Of a stretch of DNA of 64,000 bases, positions 35,701-43,394 are shown one piece after another. Both the position numbers and the translations under genes were made by a program. Within the stretch, counting starts at the first letter, position 1. Every line of letters starts with the position of its first letter. Origin of the DNA: Arthrobacter sp. CDRTa11 (GTDB taxonomy: Bacteria > Actinomycetota > Actinomycetes > Actinomycetales > Micrococcaceae); the NCBI RefSeq assembly GCF_026427775.1, contig NZ_CP044532.1, forward strand, positions 744,001 to 808,000, written 5' to 3'. The notes below the pieces were generated by a model that was not told where the DNA came from, did no database searches, and worked only from the letters and a program-made list of their open reading frames with translations.

Positions 35701-36047
35701 TACGTGGCACGTTCGCGGAGGTCCCGCGCGTCATCCACACCGCCATGGCTGGCGGCGTCGATCTCGATGACGTCAAGGGAACCTGAACCGCCGCGGGCCA
35801 GCTCGATGCAGCTGGGGCAGGTGCCGCATGGAGTGTCAGTGGGCCCCTGGGCGCAGTTGAGGCAGCGGGCAAGGATGCGGGCGGAAGTGGTCTTGCCGCA
35901 GCCGCGGGGGCCTGAGAAAAGGTAGGCATGGTTGACGCGGTTTTTGCGCAGGGCCGTCATCAGGGGCTCGGTGACGTGTTCCTGCCCAATAACGTCTGCG
36001 AACGAGTCGGGACGGTATCTGCGGTAAAGGGCGGTTGTAACAGTCAC
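32709..36047 (-). CDS. dnaX: DNA polymerase III subunit gamma/tau
   Basis: 1112 residues, far longer than the 640-residue E. coli tau. The AAA+ clamp-loader part is canonical: RYRPDSFADVIGQEHV, Walker A GPRGCGKTTSARILA, a four-Cys zinc module (CLNCAQ...CGTCPSC), Walker B FIIDEAHMV and the SRC-like TIRSRTHHYPFRL. From about residue 375 the protein is Pro/Ala/Ser/Glu-rich and probably disordered, except for a folded segment around WPEILQALSKIKRSTWALV. An 18-bp tandem repeat lies inside it. No obvious frameshift site for a separate gamma form was recognised. Confidence 0.95.
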   Translation of the reverse strand: MTVTTALYRRYRPDSFADVIGQEHVTEPLMTALRKNRVNHAYLFSGPRGCGKTTSARILARCLNCAQGPTDTPCGTCPSCIELARGGSGSLDVIEIDAASHGGVDDARDLRERATYAPVRDRYKIFIIDEAHMVTSAGFNALLKIVEEPPEHIKFIFATTEPDKVIGTIRSRTHHYPFRLVPPEPLMAYLELLCRQENVPVAPGVLSLVIRAGGGSVRDSLSVLDQLMAGAGPSGLDYELAVALLGYTHASLLDDVVEAVAASDAATVFRAVDRVIQTGHDPRRFVEDLLERFRDLIIVQAMPESAQTILRGMPADQIARLQNQAHNLGAAELSRAADVTNTALTEMTGATSPRLHLELLCARILLPSSEQTERGIAARIDRVERRLNYAGTDAGSPAAAIAAPRAASSSAAPAMPADPSGPSQRGPERPEAVASAAAPLRRGLPPETPVSNPTPAVPAEPRGQAARDGEAAQAGHAEPGQPLTAPRVTTADWPREERPDGRQTAPANMRAAQALPEAAQVAKASGSTPAPHPLPVNGAAPVHNAGPVQSAGPMHSGGPVHDARPAAGREPEAAAAPRPPAASATSSSGDVEVLRRAWPEILQALSKIKRSTWALVEPNAQVGAFDGQVLTLAFTTTGLAGAFGRADHSDNLRQAIHKTVGIDCQITAVSGSANSPVSSEPNPKAPVSPEAQATSADVAWGLAPAPAPGAAPVQQPASPVDASTPGQNAAPSQSAVQSPAKSHSESPEREPAKPLPQDATAGSASPVRPEATPDEAAPAVGPSGVQAVHSGKEEAAAAPGLPSAAGAQAADPGLNTEGTYSYSDDDWGPPRDEDAPPLDEEPPMDWAPPAPGDSQQGLDSQQGPAAIPAAVASRPAKNRAETTPRSGGKKQAPSPEASKPDTSHDPWTRAVEQAPGIWVMGSESNVGKSPATAAAEPAIPETAPAPAYEPATAQIPGPAAVRADPDAEASWGLSPVPVVSPEATTVPAATATTPEQVPEQVTNSPREPVYAMASSAPPAAPQPAPATSPAAAAARQSLYQRLSNSPEAEAGRAKAPARVVAASTTYVQDIPSSDDETIEESGVFGRAAVERILGGKLIEERSPDGSPLPPRF
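34361..34432 (-). repeat. 18-bp tandem repeat inside dnaX, four copies
   Basis: Four 18-base units start at 34361, 34379, 34397 and 34415 (CA-T/C-T-ATGGACCGGCCCGG-like) and encode six-residue repeats PVHNAG, PVQSAG, PMHSGG and PVHDAR in the disordered region of tau. Confidence 0.8.
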
Positions 36048-36115
36048 AGAGAAACCCTACCAATCCGGGCTGACATTCAGGGTTCCTCGCAGGTGCCCTG
36101 TGGGGGAATAGTAAA

Positions 36116-36203
36116 GACCCCCCATGCACCCGCCAGAGCCCGCTTACCCTTGCTACCTTCCGGTCCTGGGGGAGTTCAACAGGATGACGCCACATGAGGG
36201 GCC
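36116..36203 (-). ncRNA. ffs: Signal recognition particle RNA, small bacterial type
   Basis: On the minus strand GGCCCCTCATG (5') pairs with CATGGGGGGTC (3') over 11 positions. Between them the conserved domain IV is present: GTTGAACTCCCCCAGG, the apical CCGGAAGG loop, then AGCAAGGGTAAGC and GGGCTCTGGCGGGTG. Position beside dnaX is common in actinobacteria. Exact ends are estimates. Confidence 0.92.
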
Positions 36204-36259
36204 GTCAGCAAGTTTACCCGACGTTTAAGGGTGCCTCGAACCGGGCAGCCAGCGGCCGC

Positions 36260-36583
36260 CTAACGCCATCCGTCCACGGGCCAGCTCATTAACGCCGGCT
36301 CCTCATAGGGGTGGGCATCACGTAAAGCCAGCACTACGGCGTCGAGCTTTGTGGCCTCAACCACGCATTCGATCCGGTCCTCGGCCACGGTGGTGGGGCT
36401 GCCCACCGTGCCAACGAAGGGCGATGCGCCCTGGAGCGGCATGAAGCGGCCGGTCCCCGGGGTGACGAAGGAACAATGCGAGTAGTTCCCGATCCTGCCG
36501 GCGCCGGCGTCGCCAAGGGCAGCTAAGACCTGGTCGGTATGGGAGGCCGGGACATAAACCACTAAGGCGTGAAGCGCACTCAT
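36260..36583 (-). CDS. NIF3/YqfO C-terminal-like domain protein
   Basis: 107 residues from ATG 36583. It consists of the CutA1-like insert domain known from YqfO/NIF3 proteins: ALVVYVPASHTDQVLAALGDAGAGRIGNYSHCSF in two steps, then GRFMPLQGASPFVGTVG, a VAEDRIECVV strand and HPYEEPALMSWPV. It stands alone without the metal-binding NIF3 halves. Such single-domain proteins probably form trimers; the role is unknown. Confidence 0.85.
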   Translation of the reverse strand: MSALHALVVYVPASHTDQVLAALGDAGAGRIGNYSHCSFVTPGTGRFMPLQGASPFVGTVGSPTTVAEDRIECVVEATKLDAVVLALRDAHPYEEPALMSWPVDGWR

Positions 36584-36931
36584 GAGTCCATGGTGCCAAG
36601 AAAGCAGCCATAGAGTCCCGGGTTCATGGGGTTCGCAGATGGCAATTTTCATTGCTTATCTGGCGCGCAGGCACGATCATGGGTATGTACAACGATTGGG
36701 GCAATCTCCAGATTGTGAGCTGCGGGGCCTGGCTGGTGGGGCCGGACCCGGCAGCTCAACGTGTACCGGTGGAATGGGCGCGTTGGGGGCGTCCATTTTG
36801 GCGTTAAGGCCCCAGTTGCCCGGGGCTCTGCATCCAGCCGCGCCCGCGGACGTTGCGGGGCCCGCGGGCTCAATTGGGCGATGCCGCGATGTTCAGGTAT
36901 TCTAGTATCTGCTTTCGATTCGGAAGCAGCT
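36584..36931. other. Intergenic stretch before tRNA-Ser, no gene
   Basis: About 350 bases upstream of the tRNA. Open frames on both strands have unconvincing composition and no ribosome sites. Near the tRNA the plus strand becomes AT-richer (GGTATTCTAGTATCTGC, about 36896-36912), where its promoter may lie. Confidence 0.5.
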
Positions 36932-37019
36932 GGAGAATTCGCCTAGCGGCCTATGGCGCACGCCTGGAACGCGTGTTGGGTTAACGCCCTCGGGGGTTCA
37001 AATCCCCCATTCTCCGCCA
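36932..37019 (+). tRNA. tRNA-Ser (GGA anticodon)
   Basis: Acceptor arms GGAGAAT and ATTCTCC pair perfectly, with discriminator G and encoded CCA at 37017-37019. The anticodon arm is CACGC-CTGGAAC-GCGTG, anticodon GGA at 36966-36968. A long variable arm (TTGGGTTAACGCCC) and the TTCAAAT T-loop confirm a serine tRNA. Confidence 0.97.
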
Positions 37020-37026
37020 CCAAAAG

Positions 37027-37058
37027 CCCGGCCCTGACATTGTCAGGGCCGGGTTTTT
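37027..37058 (+). terminator. Intrinsic terminator after tRNA-Ser
   Basis: CCCGGCCCTGACA and its complement TGTCAGGGCCGGG form a long stem followed by TTTTT. Confidence 0.85.
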
Positions 37059-37077
37059 GCATTCCTCAATGTTGAAA

Positions 37078-38022
37078 TTATTGATATGCGCTTGACGACT
37101 GGCCCTTTGCAGGATCCTCAGTCAGGTACCCAAGTCTTCGCAGCCTGTGGAGCGCGGCGAGCTCGCTGGGGCCCTTCCGTCCCAGTGCCAGATGTACGAC
37201 GCCGAGCGTCACCTTCGTTGCAAGCTTCACCGGCAGAGGGAACGGGCCCAGCCGCGGGTTCCTGAGCCCCAGCATCCGGCGATACGTGGGTTCCAGGCTG
37301 TAGACGGCGCCAGCGAACATGATCCGGTAGCCCGGCCGCAGGAGCGGATGCAGGGGCGGATTGCGGATAAACGCCACCGTTTCCTTGACTCTGCCGTCCG
37401 CACGCAGGTCGCTGTTGTAGCGGTCCAGTTGCCGGCGCATCTCCGCTTCCGTCAGTGGCGGATCCTCCACCCCCATCAGCCGTCCTGCCTGTGCCCATTC
37501 GCGTACATAGGCGTCCGGCCCGCCGGGGATGGGGCCGCCCCAGATTTTGTGGGCCGAGAGAAAAGCGTCCATAAAGGCGATATGTACCCAGCGGGCCAGG
37601 TCGGGATCATTGGCGGAGTAGGTCCGTGGGCGGCCCTGCCCGTCAAGGTAGGTACCCTGCACGGGCTCGTGCAGGCGGTGGAGCCTGGCCGAGGCTTCCT
37701 GGGCCGCAGCCGTGGAGCCGTAGGTGACAGTAAAGATCCAGCGGATGGTCCGTGCCAGCCGCCCCAATGGATCCTCCCGGAAATTCGAATGTTCGTGGAC
37801 TCCCGCCAATGCACCTGGGTGAAGCGCCTGCATCAGCAGCGTCCGGATTCCGGCAACAATCGTTGGCATCGAACCGTGCACAGCCCACACGGCAGAACCC
37901 GGCAGGTGATATCCGGCGTCGTCCCCTTCCGCCAGCCGCGGAACCCAGTCCGGCAGCGCGTCGGCACTGCCGGTGAACGCCTTTTTCAGCTCGCCCTGCC
38001 ACTCCCTGAGGATGTTGCGCAT
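37078..38022 (-). CDS. Oxygenase MpaB family protein (DUF2236)
   Basis: 314 residues from ATG 38022; a GTG six codons earlier is possible. The ATG is 6 bases after AACAAT, so a leaderless start is likely. The family signature is readable: MQALHPGALAGVHEHSNFREDPLGRLARTIRW-type helix in two parts, TVTYGSTAAA, RLHRLHEPVQGT, then YSANDPDLARWVHIAFMDAF. The conserved His residues are those proposed to bind haem in relatives such as latex-clearing protein and MpaB. Substrate not predictable. Confidence 0.88.
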   Translation of the reverse strand: MRNILREWQGELKKAFTGSADALPDWVPRLAEGDDAGYHLPGSAVWAVHGSMPTIVAGIRTLLMQALHPGALAGVHEHSNFREDPLGRLARTIRWIFTVTYGSTAAAQEASARLHRLHEPVQGTYLDGQGRPRTYSANDPDLARWVHIAFMDAFLSAHKIWGGPIPGGPDAYVREWAQAGRLMGVEDPPLTEAEMRRQLDRYNSDLRADGRVKETVAFIRNPPLHPLLRPGYRIMFAGAVYSLEPTYRRMLGLRNPRLGPFPLPVKLATKVTLGVVHLALGRKGPSELAALHRLRRLGYLTEDPAKGQSSSAYQ

Positions 38023-38093
38023 ATTCCCATTGTTGCGCACTCCCTCAGCTGCGTACCGCCGGGGCTCTAACGGTACGCAGCTGCTGCCGTCCG

Positions 38094-39566
38094 TCAGTTG
38101 TGGCCGGCAGCCAAAGGCTCGGGGGCAGCGCGACGGCGGGACGGCGCCAGGGCGACGACAAGCGCGGCGATGGCTACGGCGCCGCTGAGGACCAGTCCTG
38201 GTCGGTACTGCGCCAGCATGGCCGCAGCATCCACTTGCTGGCCGCCGGGGTGTCCCTGCCCGGAGATGAGGGCCGTCGTGACGGCAAGTACCAGGGCTGC
38301 CCCCACCTGCGTGCTGGTCTGGATCAGCCCGGCCGCCAGCCCCTGTTCAGAGTTGCGGATGCCCGCCGTGGCCTGGACGTTGATGGAAGGGAAGGCGAGC
38401 GCAAAACCGATGCCCAGCAGCAGGATGGATGGCAGGATGTCCAGTGCGTAGTCAGGCGTGGTGCCTACCCTGAGGAAGAGGACGTATCCGGCCGCCAGCG
38501 AGGCCAGGCCCGCCACTATCAGCCGGGGCGCCCCGAACCGGTCAATGAACCTGTCCGCAAACGGAGCCGTGGCCACTACCAGGAGTCCTGCCGGGAGGAG
38601 CGCCAGGGCCATGCTCAGGGGGCTCCAGCCCAGAACGGACTGAAGGTAAAGGGTGACGATGAACTGGAAGCTGAGGTAGGAACCAAAGAGGCCTACGGCA
38701 CTGAGGTTTGCCCGGGCAACCCAGCCCTCCTTCAGAATGCTGAACCTGATCAGAGGATGCTTGACGCGGGTTTCGATGATGGCGAAGGCGGCAAGGACGG
38801 CAGCTGAGACGGCAAACCCGGCGATGGTGGCAAGGGATCCCCAGCCGTGTTCCGGCGCGGATACCAGGGTATAGACGAGCCCGAGCATTCCGCCGGCCAG
38901 CGTGATGGCACCCCACACGTCATGCCCGCTCTCCTGTTCCTGGTCCGCCGGGTTGTCGCGCGGGATGTACTTCAGGCCAAGGATGATCACGGCGACGGCG
39001 AACGGGACGGAGACCAGGAAGGTCCAGCGCCAGCTCAGGCTGGTCATCAGGCCGCCCACCACCAGTCCAAGGGAGAAGCCGCTTGCTCCGAAGGTGGAGA
39101 AGATGGACAGCGCACGGTTGCGCTCGCGGCCTTCCGCGAAGTTGGTGGTGATGATCGAGAACCCTGTTGGGGCAGTGAACGCTGCCGCCAGGCCCTTGAT
39201 GAAGCGGGTGGCGATCAGGAGGGTGGGGTCATCCACGAGGCCGCCCAGCAGTGATGCGGCGGCGAAGACGCTCAGGGCGATCAGGAAGATCCTGCGCCGC
39301 CCCAGGAGGTCGGCCAGACGGCCGCCGAGAAGCAGCAGGCTGCCGTAGCCCAGCACGTATGCGGAGACGATCCACTGCAGGGATTCGGTGCCGAGGCCAA
39401 GTTCCTGCCCGATGGAGGGAAGCGCAACTCCCACCATGGACACATCTAATCCGTCGAGGGCAAGGACGGTGCAAAGGACCAGCAGAAGCATCCATTGCGC
39501 ACGGGTCCAGCGAGAGGGTGCTGACGGTCCGGAAGCGGTTCGTGTGAGGGTGGAGGGTAAGCTCAT
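38094..39566 (-). CDS. MFS transporter, DHA2 family (drug exporter-like)
   Basis: 490 residues from ATG 39566; the frame allows a TTG 12 codons earlier without support. About 14 helices. Helix 1 has LALDGLDVSMVGVALPSIGQELG, the DHA2 motif, and GGRLADLLGRRR is motif A. The ATG lies 7 bases after TAGATT, so the message may be leaderless. It is divergent from a MarR gene, with a palindrome between them: the usual arrangement of a MarR-repressed efflux pump. Confidence 0.9.
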   Translation of the reverse strand: MSLPSTLTRTASGPSAPSRWTRAQWMLLLVLCTVLALDGLDVSMVGVALPSIGQELGLGTESLQWIVSAYVLGYGSLLLLGGRLADLLGRRRIFLIALSVFAAASLLGGLVDDPTLLIATRFIKGLAAAFTAPTGFSIITTNFAEGRERNRALSIFSTFGASGFSLGLVVGGLMTSLSWRWTFLVSVPFAVAVIILGLKYIPRDNPADQEQESGHDVWGAITLAGGMLGLVYTLVSAPEHGWGSLATIAGFAVSAAVLAAFAIIETRVKHPLIRFSILKEGWVARANLSAVGLFGSYLSFQFIVTLYLQSVLGWSPLSMALALLPAGLLVVATAPFADRFIDRFGAPRLIVAGLASLAAGYVLFLRVGTTPDYALDILPSILLLGIGFALAFPSINVQATAGIRNSEQGLAAGLIQTSTQVGAALVLAVTTALISGQGHPGGQQVDAAAMLAQYRPGLVLSGAVAIAALVVALAPSRRRAAPEPLAAGHN

Positions 39567-39580
39567 GGCGATCAATCTAT

Positions 39581-39592
39581 ATGACGTGTCAT
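39581..39592. promoter_or_regulatory. Candidate MarR operator between efflux pump and regulator
   Basis: ATGAC-GT-GTCAT is a 12-bp palindrome directly upstream of the pump's -10 box. A second half-site ATGAC lies at 39595 and another at 39611. Confidence 0.6.
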
Positions 39593-39651
39593 TAGATGAC
39601 AAGGAATATTATGACGTGGATTTTATTTATCGCGTCGGCTAGAATCTCGCT

Positions 39652-40026
39652 ATGGCAACCAAGGACCGTCAGCTCGTTGAGGAGTGGCGCACCATCCAAA
39701 GCGCCTATTTCCGTACGGCGGGTGCGATCGACCGCGAGCTTGAGGCCCGGTTTGATATCGGCCTGAACGAGTTCGAAATTCTTGACCTCGTCGCCGACAG
39801 CGTCGAATCCGCCTGCCGGATGAAGCAGTTGGGGGAGCGTACGCCCATGACTCAGAGCGCCATGTCCAAAGTGGTGGACCGCCTTCAGAAAGCCGGCCTG
39901 CTGACCCGCAAGGCCTGCGAGGAGGACCGCCGCTCCCTATACCTGGAGCTGACCGATGCCGGACGCACGCTGCATGCCGCAGCGGCCGCCGTGCACCGAA
40001 CCCTCCTCAAGGAAAACCTGGGCTGA
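39652..40026 (+). CDS. MarR family transcriptional regulator
   Basis: 124 residues, short for MarR because the C-terminal dimerisation helix is trimmed (ends HRTLLKENLG). The winged helix is complete: LNEFEILDLVADS, MKQLGERTPMTQSAMSKVVDRLQKAGLLTRKAC and the wing EEDRRSLYLELTDAGRTL. Probably represses the divergent MFS gene. The ATG is 6 bases after TAGAAT (39640-39645) with no ribosome site, so it should be leaderless. Confidence 0.92.
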   Translation: MATKDRQLVEEWRTIQSAYFRTAGAIDRELEARFDIGLNEFEILDLVADSVESACRMKQLGERTPMTQSAMSKVVDRLQKAGLLTRKACEEDRRSLYLELTDAGRTLHAAAAAVHRTLLKENLG

Positions 40027-40176
40027 ATCCGCACTGACGCTGCCCCGCATGGTTATCCACAAAATCCGCAGTTAATCAGAAGCGGGGTTCCCAGCCCACC
40101 GGCCGTGTGTTCCTATGGGAGTGAGAGCACGCCCGGCCGGATTGGGGTCTGACGGGACGAACGGGGAGTCAATGTA

Positions 40177-41682
40177 GTGGGTAATCACTGGGGGTCCGGC
40201 CGCGAGAAGGAATCTGCGGGCGCGTGTGCTATTGCCGTGCGGGCACTGGCTGCCTCAGCGGTTGTGGCAATGGCCCTTTTTGCCGCCGGCCTCCCTTCAC
40301 AGGGCCGGCACAGCGGCGGCACTGCAGCCGGCAGTGTTGGTCCCGTTGGCATTGTTCCCGGTGGCTTTCCTTCCCCCGGCCATGTCCACAATGCACAACT
40401 TCCAGGGGACGGGGCAGAAGCGCCCTGGACAGGAACAGACGGTCAAGCGGACCTGACCGGGCTTTCTGGCGGCTTTGTGGCAGACGCCAGGGCCCTGGTT
40501 CCCTTTAGCCGGACCATCGTCAGGACCATTCCACGAGACGGCCTGCCGCAGCTCAATGTTGCCTCCGCCGGTCTCCCACGGCCGCCGCAGGGATTCCTGA
40601 TGGCGCCCCTTGAAGTCCTCAATTCAAGTTCACCCTTTGGCCTGCGTGTCAGCCCCCTCACCGGGGCAGGCGGCGACTTCCACCTCGGCCAGGACTACGC
40701 AGCCCCCTGCGGTACCAGGGTCTATGCGTCGGATTCGGGCTCGGTGCGGGCCGCCGGCTGGCATCCGTGGGGCGGTGGGAACCGGGTAGAAATCGATCAC
40801 GGCAACGGACTCATCACTACCTATAACCACCTTGAAGCCATTGGCGTGCAGGCAGGTGACTCTGTCCAGGTGGGGCAGGTGATCGCCCGGGTGGGAACCA
40901 CCGGATGGTCCACCGGCTGCCATCTGCACTTCGAGACGATCCTGCACGGCAAGCACACCAGCCCGCTCAATTGGAGGCTTATCCCCATCAGCCAAGTGGA
41001 TCAGCTTGCTGCCATCGCCATGATCAGTTTTGCCGATCGCCCGCCTGCTTCCGCCAGGACGAACAACTGGGCAATCCCTGCCGCCTCCGACCACACCCAT
41101 ACCGTCCTGGGCGGCGAGAATGAACTGACCGTGGCGCCAACACCGGACGAAACCACAGTTCCGCCAGCGGGTAGCGCCGACGCCGAACCTGCCCAGCCTG
41201 CCCCTTCAACGCCGGCTCCCACAACGCCGGCTCCCAGCGAATCGCCCACACCAACAGCTACGGACACGCCTTCGGAGACTGCCAGCCCGACGGAGACTGC
41301 CACGCCTTCGGAGTCTGCCAGCCCGACGGAGACCGCTACGCCTTCGGAGACTGCGAGCCCGACGGAGACCGCTACGCCATCGGAGACTGCGAGCCCGGCG
41401 GTTACTGCCACGTCGGACTCGCTGACCACGACGCCAACGGCGGCTGGTACGCCCACCGTTGCTGTGACCCCCGAGCCTGCGCCAGCAGCGACAGCCACCC
41501 TGGCTGACCCGGCACCACCCCCCGATGCGGCTCCCGTTACACCGGTTGATCCAGTGTCCTCGCCGGCCCTTCCGCCGGCACCCGCGCCTGCTACTGAACC
41601 TTCAGCCACGGAGCTGGCCTCGAGGGAGGCCGAAACGGCGGCGATTGCCCCGGAAACAGCAACGGTCACTGCCGCTCCTTAA
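40177..41682 (+). CDS. Secreted M23 family metallopeptidase with repetitive C-terminus
   Basis: 501 residues from GTG 40177 (CGGGGAG upstream). A signal-type helix (VRALAASAVVAMALFAAG, about residues 20-42) precedes a Gly/Pro-rich stretch and the M23 domain at about 145-265: HLGQDYAAPCGT supplies His and Asp zinc ligands, ITTYNHLEAI and CHLHFE the remaining ones. It should be an endopeptidase on peptidoglycan cross-links. The last 200 residues are Thr/Pro/Ser/Glu/Ala-rich, with a 12-residue tandem repeat (TPSETASPTETA), a likely cell-wall-spanning or disordered tail. Confidence 0.9.
   Translation: MGNHWGSGREKESAGACAIAVRALAASAVVAMALFAAGLPSQGRHSGGTAAGSVGPVGIVPGGFPSPGHVHNAQLPGDGAEAPWTGTDGQADLTGLSGGFVADARALVPFSRTIVRTIPRDGLPQLNVASAGLPRPPQGFLMAPLEVLNSSSPFGLRVSPLTGAGGDFHLGQDYAAPCGTRVYASDSGSVRAAGWHPWGGGNRVEIDHGNGLITTYNHLEAIGVQAGDSVQVGQVIARVGTTGWSTGCHLHFETILHGKHTSPLNWRLIPISQVDQLAAIAMISFADRPPASARTNNWAIPAASDHTHTVLGGENELTVAPTPDETTVPPAGSADAEPAQPAPSTPAPTTPAPSESPTPTATDTPSETASPTETATPSESASPTETATPSETASPTETATPSETASPAVTATSDSLTTTPTAAGTPTVAVTPEPAPAATATLADPAPPPDAAPVTPVDPVSSPALPPAPAPATEPSATELASREAETAAIAPETATVTAAP
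41266..41400 (+). repeat. 36-bp tandem repeat in the M23 peptidase gene
   Basis: Three full units begin at 41266, 41302 and 41338 and a diverging fourth at 41374; each encodes a version of TPSETASPTETA. Differences between copies are mostly silent. Confidence 0.85.
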
Positions 41683-41815
41683 CCGAAAAAGAAGCAGTCT
41701 AAATCGAAAAGGAACGGCCTGACGGGAATCAGCCTGACAGGAAACGTTCAGTGTTGCCCCGTACGCTTAAGTTGGCAACGTATCTCCGGCATCACCAACT
41801 TTTCGAGGACCGCCC

Positions 41816-42328
41816 GTGACTTCCCTGTACTCCATTCCCCTCACCCTCAACGACGGCACCATAACTGACTTCGGCCGCTTCAAGGGGGATGTTGTGATGG
41901 TGGTTAACGTCGCCTCGAAGTGTGGCTTCACGGCCCAGTACGCAGGCCTTGAGACCCTCTACGAAAAGTTCCAGGACCGCGGCTTCGCAATTTTGGGCGT
42001 CCCATGCAACCAGTTCGCGGGCCAGGAACCAGCCAGCGATGCTGAGATCGCGGAGTTCTGCCAGCGGAACTTTGGCGTCACCTTCCCCCTGACGGAAAAG
42101 GCGAATGTGCGTGGCAAGGACCAGCACCCGCTGTACGCGGAGCTCACCAAGTTCAAGTCCGGCGTCCTGCCCGGGCTGGTGAAATGGAACTTCGAGAAGT
42201 TCCTGGTCAACCGCGACGGCGAGGTGGTTGCCCGCTTCGCTCCCGCCGTCGAACCGGACTCGGCGGAGGTCATCGACGCGATCGAGAAGGCCCTCGGGTC
42301 TGCGAGGCCGGATAGTCCGTCTGCATAA
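41816..42328 (+). CDS. Glutathione peroxidase family protein
   Basis: 170 residues from GTG 41816. Thioredoxin fold with catalytic Cys36 (NVASKCGFTAQY), Gln in PCNQFAGQEP and the Trp-Asn pair in LVKWNFEKFLV. It has Cys in place of selenocysteine and lacks the dimer loop, as in bacterial thiol peroxidases, which usually draw electrons from thioredoxin or mycothiol rather than glutathione. Cytosolic peroxide defence. Stands alone, with its own weak terminator. Confidence 0.93.
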   Translation: MTSLYSIPLTLNDGTITDFGRFKGDVVMVVNVASKCGFTAQYAGLETLYEKFQDRGFAILGVPCNQFAGQEPASDAEIAEFCQRNFGVTFPLTEKANVRGKDQHPLYAELTKFKSGVLPGLVKWNFEKFLVNRDGEVVARFAPAVEPDSAEVIDAIEKALGSARPDSPSA

Positions 42329-42337
42329 AACGCTGAG

Positions 42338-42358
42338 GGTAATTCTTTTACCTTTTTT
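42338..42358 (+). terminator. Weak intrinsic terminator after the peroxidase gene
   Basis: GGTAA-TTCTT-TTACC followed by six T. The stem is short, but the T run is the best in the area. Confidence 0.4.
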
Positions 42359-42465
42359 CAACTTGGCCGCGGCAATTTACCCAAAGTTTGCCCAATGTCT
42401 GATTGGATAAAGATAACTGATAGGTAGAAGGGAAACGCCGTTTCCCACCGACCACAGAGGCAGCA

Positions 42466-43392
42466 ATGGAGCACATCGAGGCCGAACACCCCCGGCCACG
42501 CCACTTCCTACTCCACCTGAGCGATCCCCATCTGATGGGAGGTCCGGACCCCCTATACGGCGCCATAGACAGCGAAGCCAAACTCATCCAGCTTTTTGAT
42601 GAAGTGCGTGCTTCCGGAGCCCAACCTGAAGCTGTGATTTTCACCGGGGACCTGGCGGACAAGGGTGATCCCGAAGCCTACGTGAAACTCAGGGCCATCG
42701 TGGACCCCGCCTGCGAGGAACTCGGCGCCAAGGTTATCTGGGCCATGGGAAACCACGACAACCGGGCAAACTTCCGCACAGCGCTGCTGGACCAGCCTGG
42801 AACCGACGCCCCGGTGGACCACAGCTACTTCATCAACGGCCTGCGCGTCATCACCATGGACACCTCCGTGCCAGGGTTCCACCACGGCGAGCTCGACGAA
42901 GCGCAGTTGGACTGGCTGGCCAATGAGCTGGACACCCCTGCCCCTGACGGAACCATCCTGGCGCTGCACCACCCGCCCGTCCCGTCTGTCCTGGACCTGT
43001 CCGTGCTGGTGGAGCTGCGGGACCAGGCGAACCTCGAGGCCGTAGTCCGCAATTCGGACGTGCGCACCATCCTGGCCGGTCACCTGCATTACTCCACCAC
43101 GGCAAGCTTTGCCGGCATCCCTGTCTCGGTAGCTTCGGCCACCTGCTACACCCAGGACCTCAACGTTCCCGTCGGCGGCACCCGCGGGCGCGACGGCGGG
43201 CAGGCGTTCAACCTCGTTCACGTTTATGAGCACACCATCGTGCACTCGGTGGTCCCGCTGGGCAGCACGCCCACGGTGGGGGAGTACGTTACGCCGGAAG
43301 GGACGGCCGAGCGGTTGGCCGCAGCGGGCGTCCGCATCCCGGAGAACGCAAAGCCCAGGGGCACCAAGGTGGGGATCCGGTCAGCCGGTTAG
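42466..43392 (+). CDS. Metallophosphoesterase, CpdA-like cyclic nucleotide phosphodiesterase
   Basis: 308 residues. The class III phosphodiesterase metal motifs occur in order: LSDPHL (Asp-x-His), [10 protein letters not shown] (GD), MGNHDNR (GNHD), LHHPPV and ILAGHLHYS (GHxH). Homologues hydrolyse 3',5'-cAMP or other phosphodiesters in the cytosol. No signal peptide. Convergent, 2 bases apart, with the Stealth gene. The cAMP assignment is by similarity only. Confidence 0.87.
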   Translation: MEHIEAEHPRPRHFLLHLSDPHLMGGPDPLYGAIDSEAKLIQLFDEVRASGAQPEAVIFTGDLADKGDPEAYVKLRAIVDPACEELGAKVIWAMGNHDNRANFRTALLDQPGTDAPVDHSYFINGLRVITMDTSVPGFHHGELDEAQLDWLANELDTPAPDGTILALHHPPVPSVLDLSVLVELRDQANLEAVVRNSDVRTILAGHLHYSTTASFAGIPVSVASATCYTQDLNVPVGGTRGRDGGQAFNLVHVYEHTIVHSVVPLGSTPTVGEYVTPEGTAERLAAAGVRIPENAKPRGTKVGIRSAG

Positions 43393-43394
43393 GC

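Noticed and set aside
36582..36905. 107-codon frame upstream of tRNA-Ser
   Set aside because: Pro/Gly/Ala/Cys-rich, no ribosome site, no recognisable domain; treated as intergenic.
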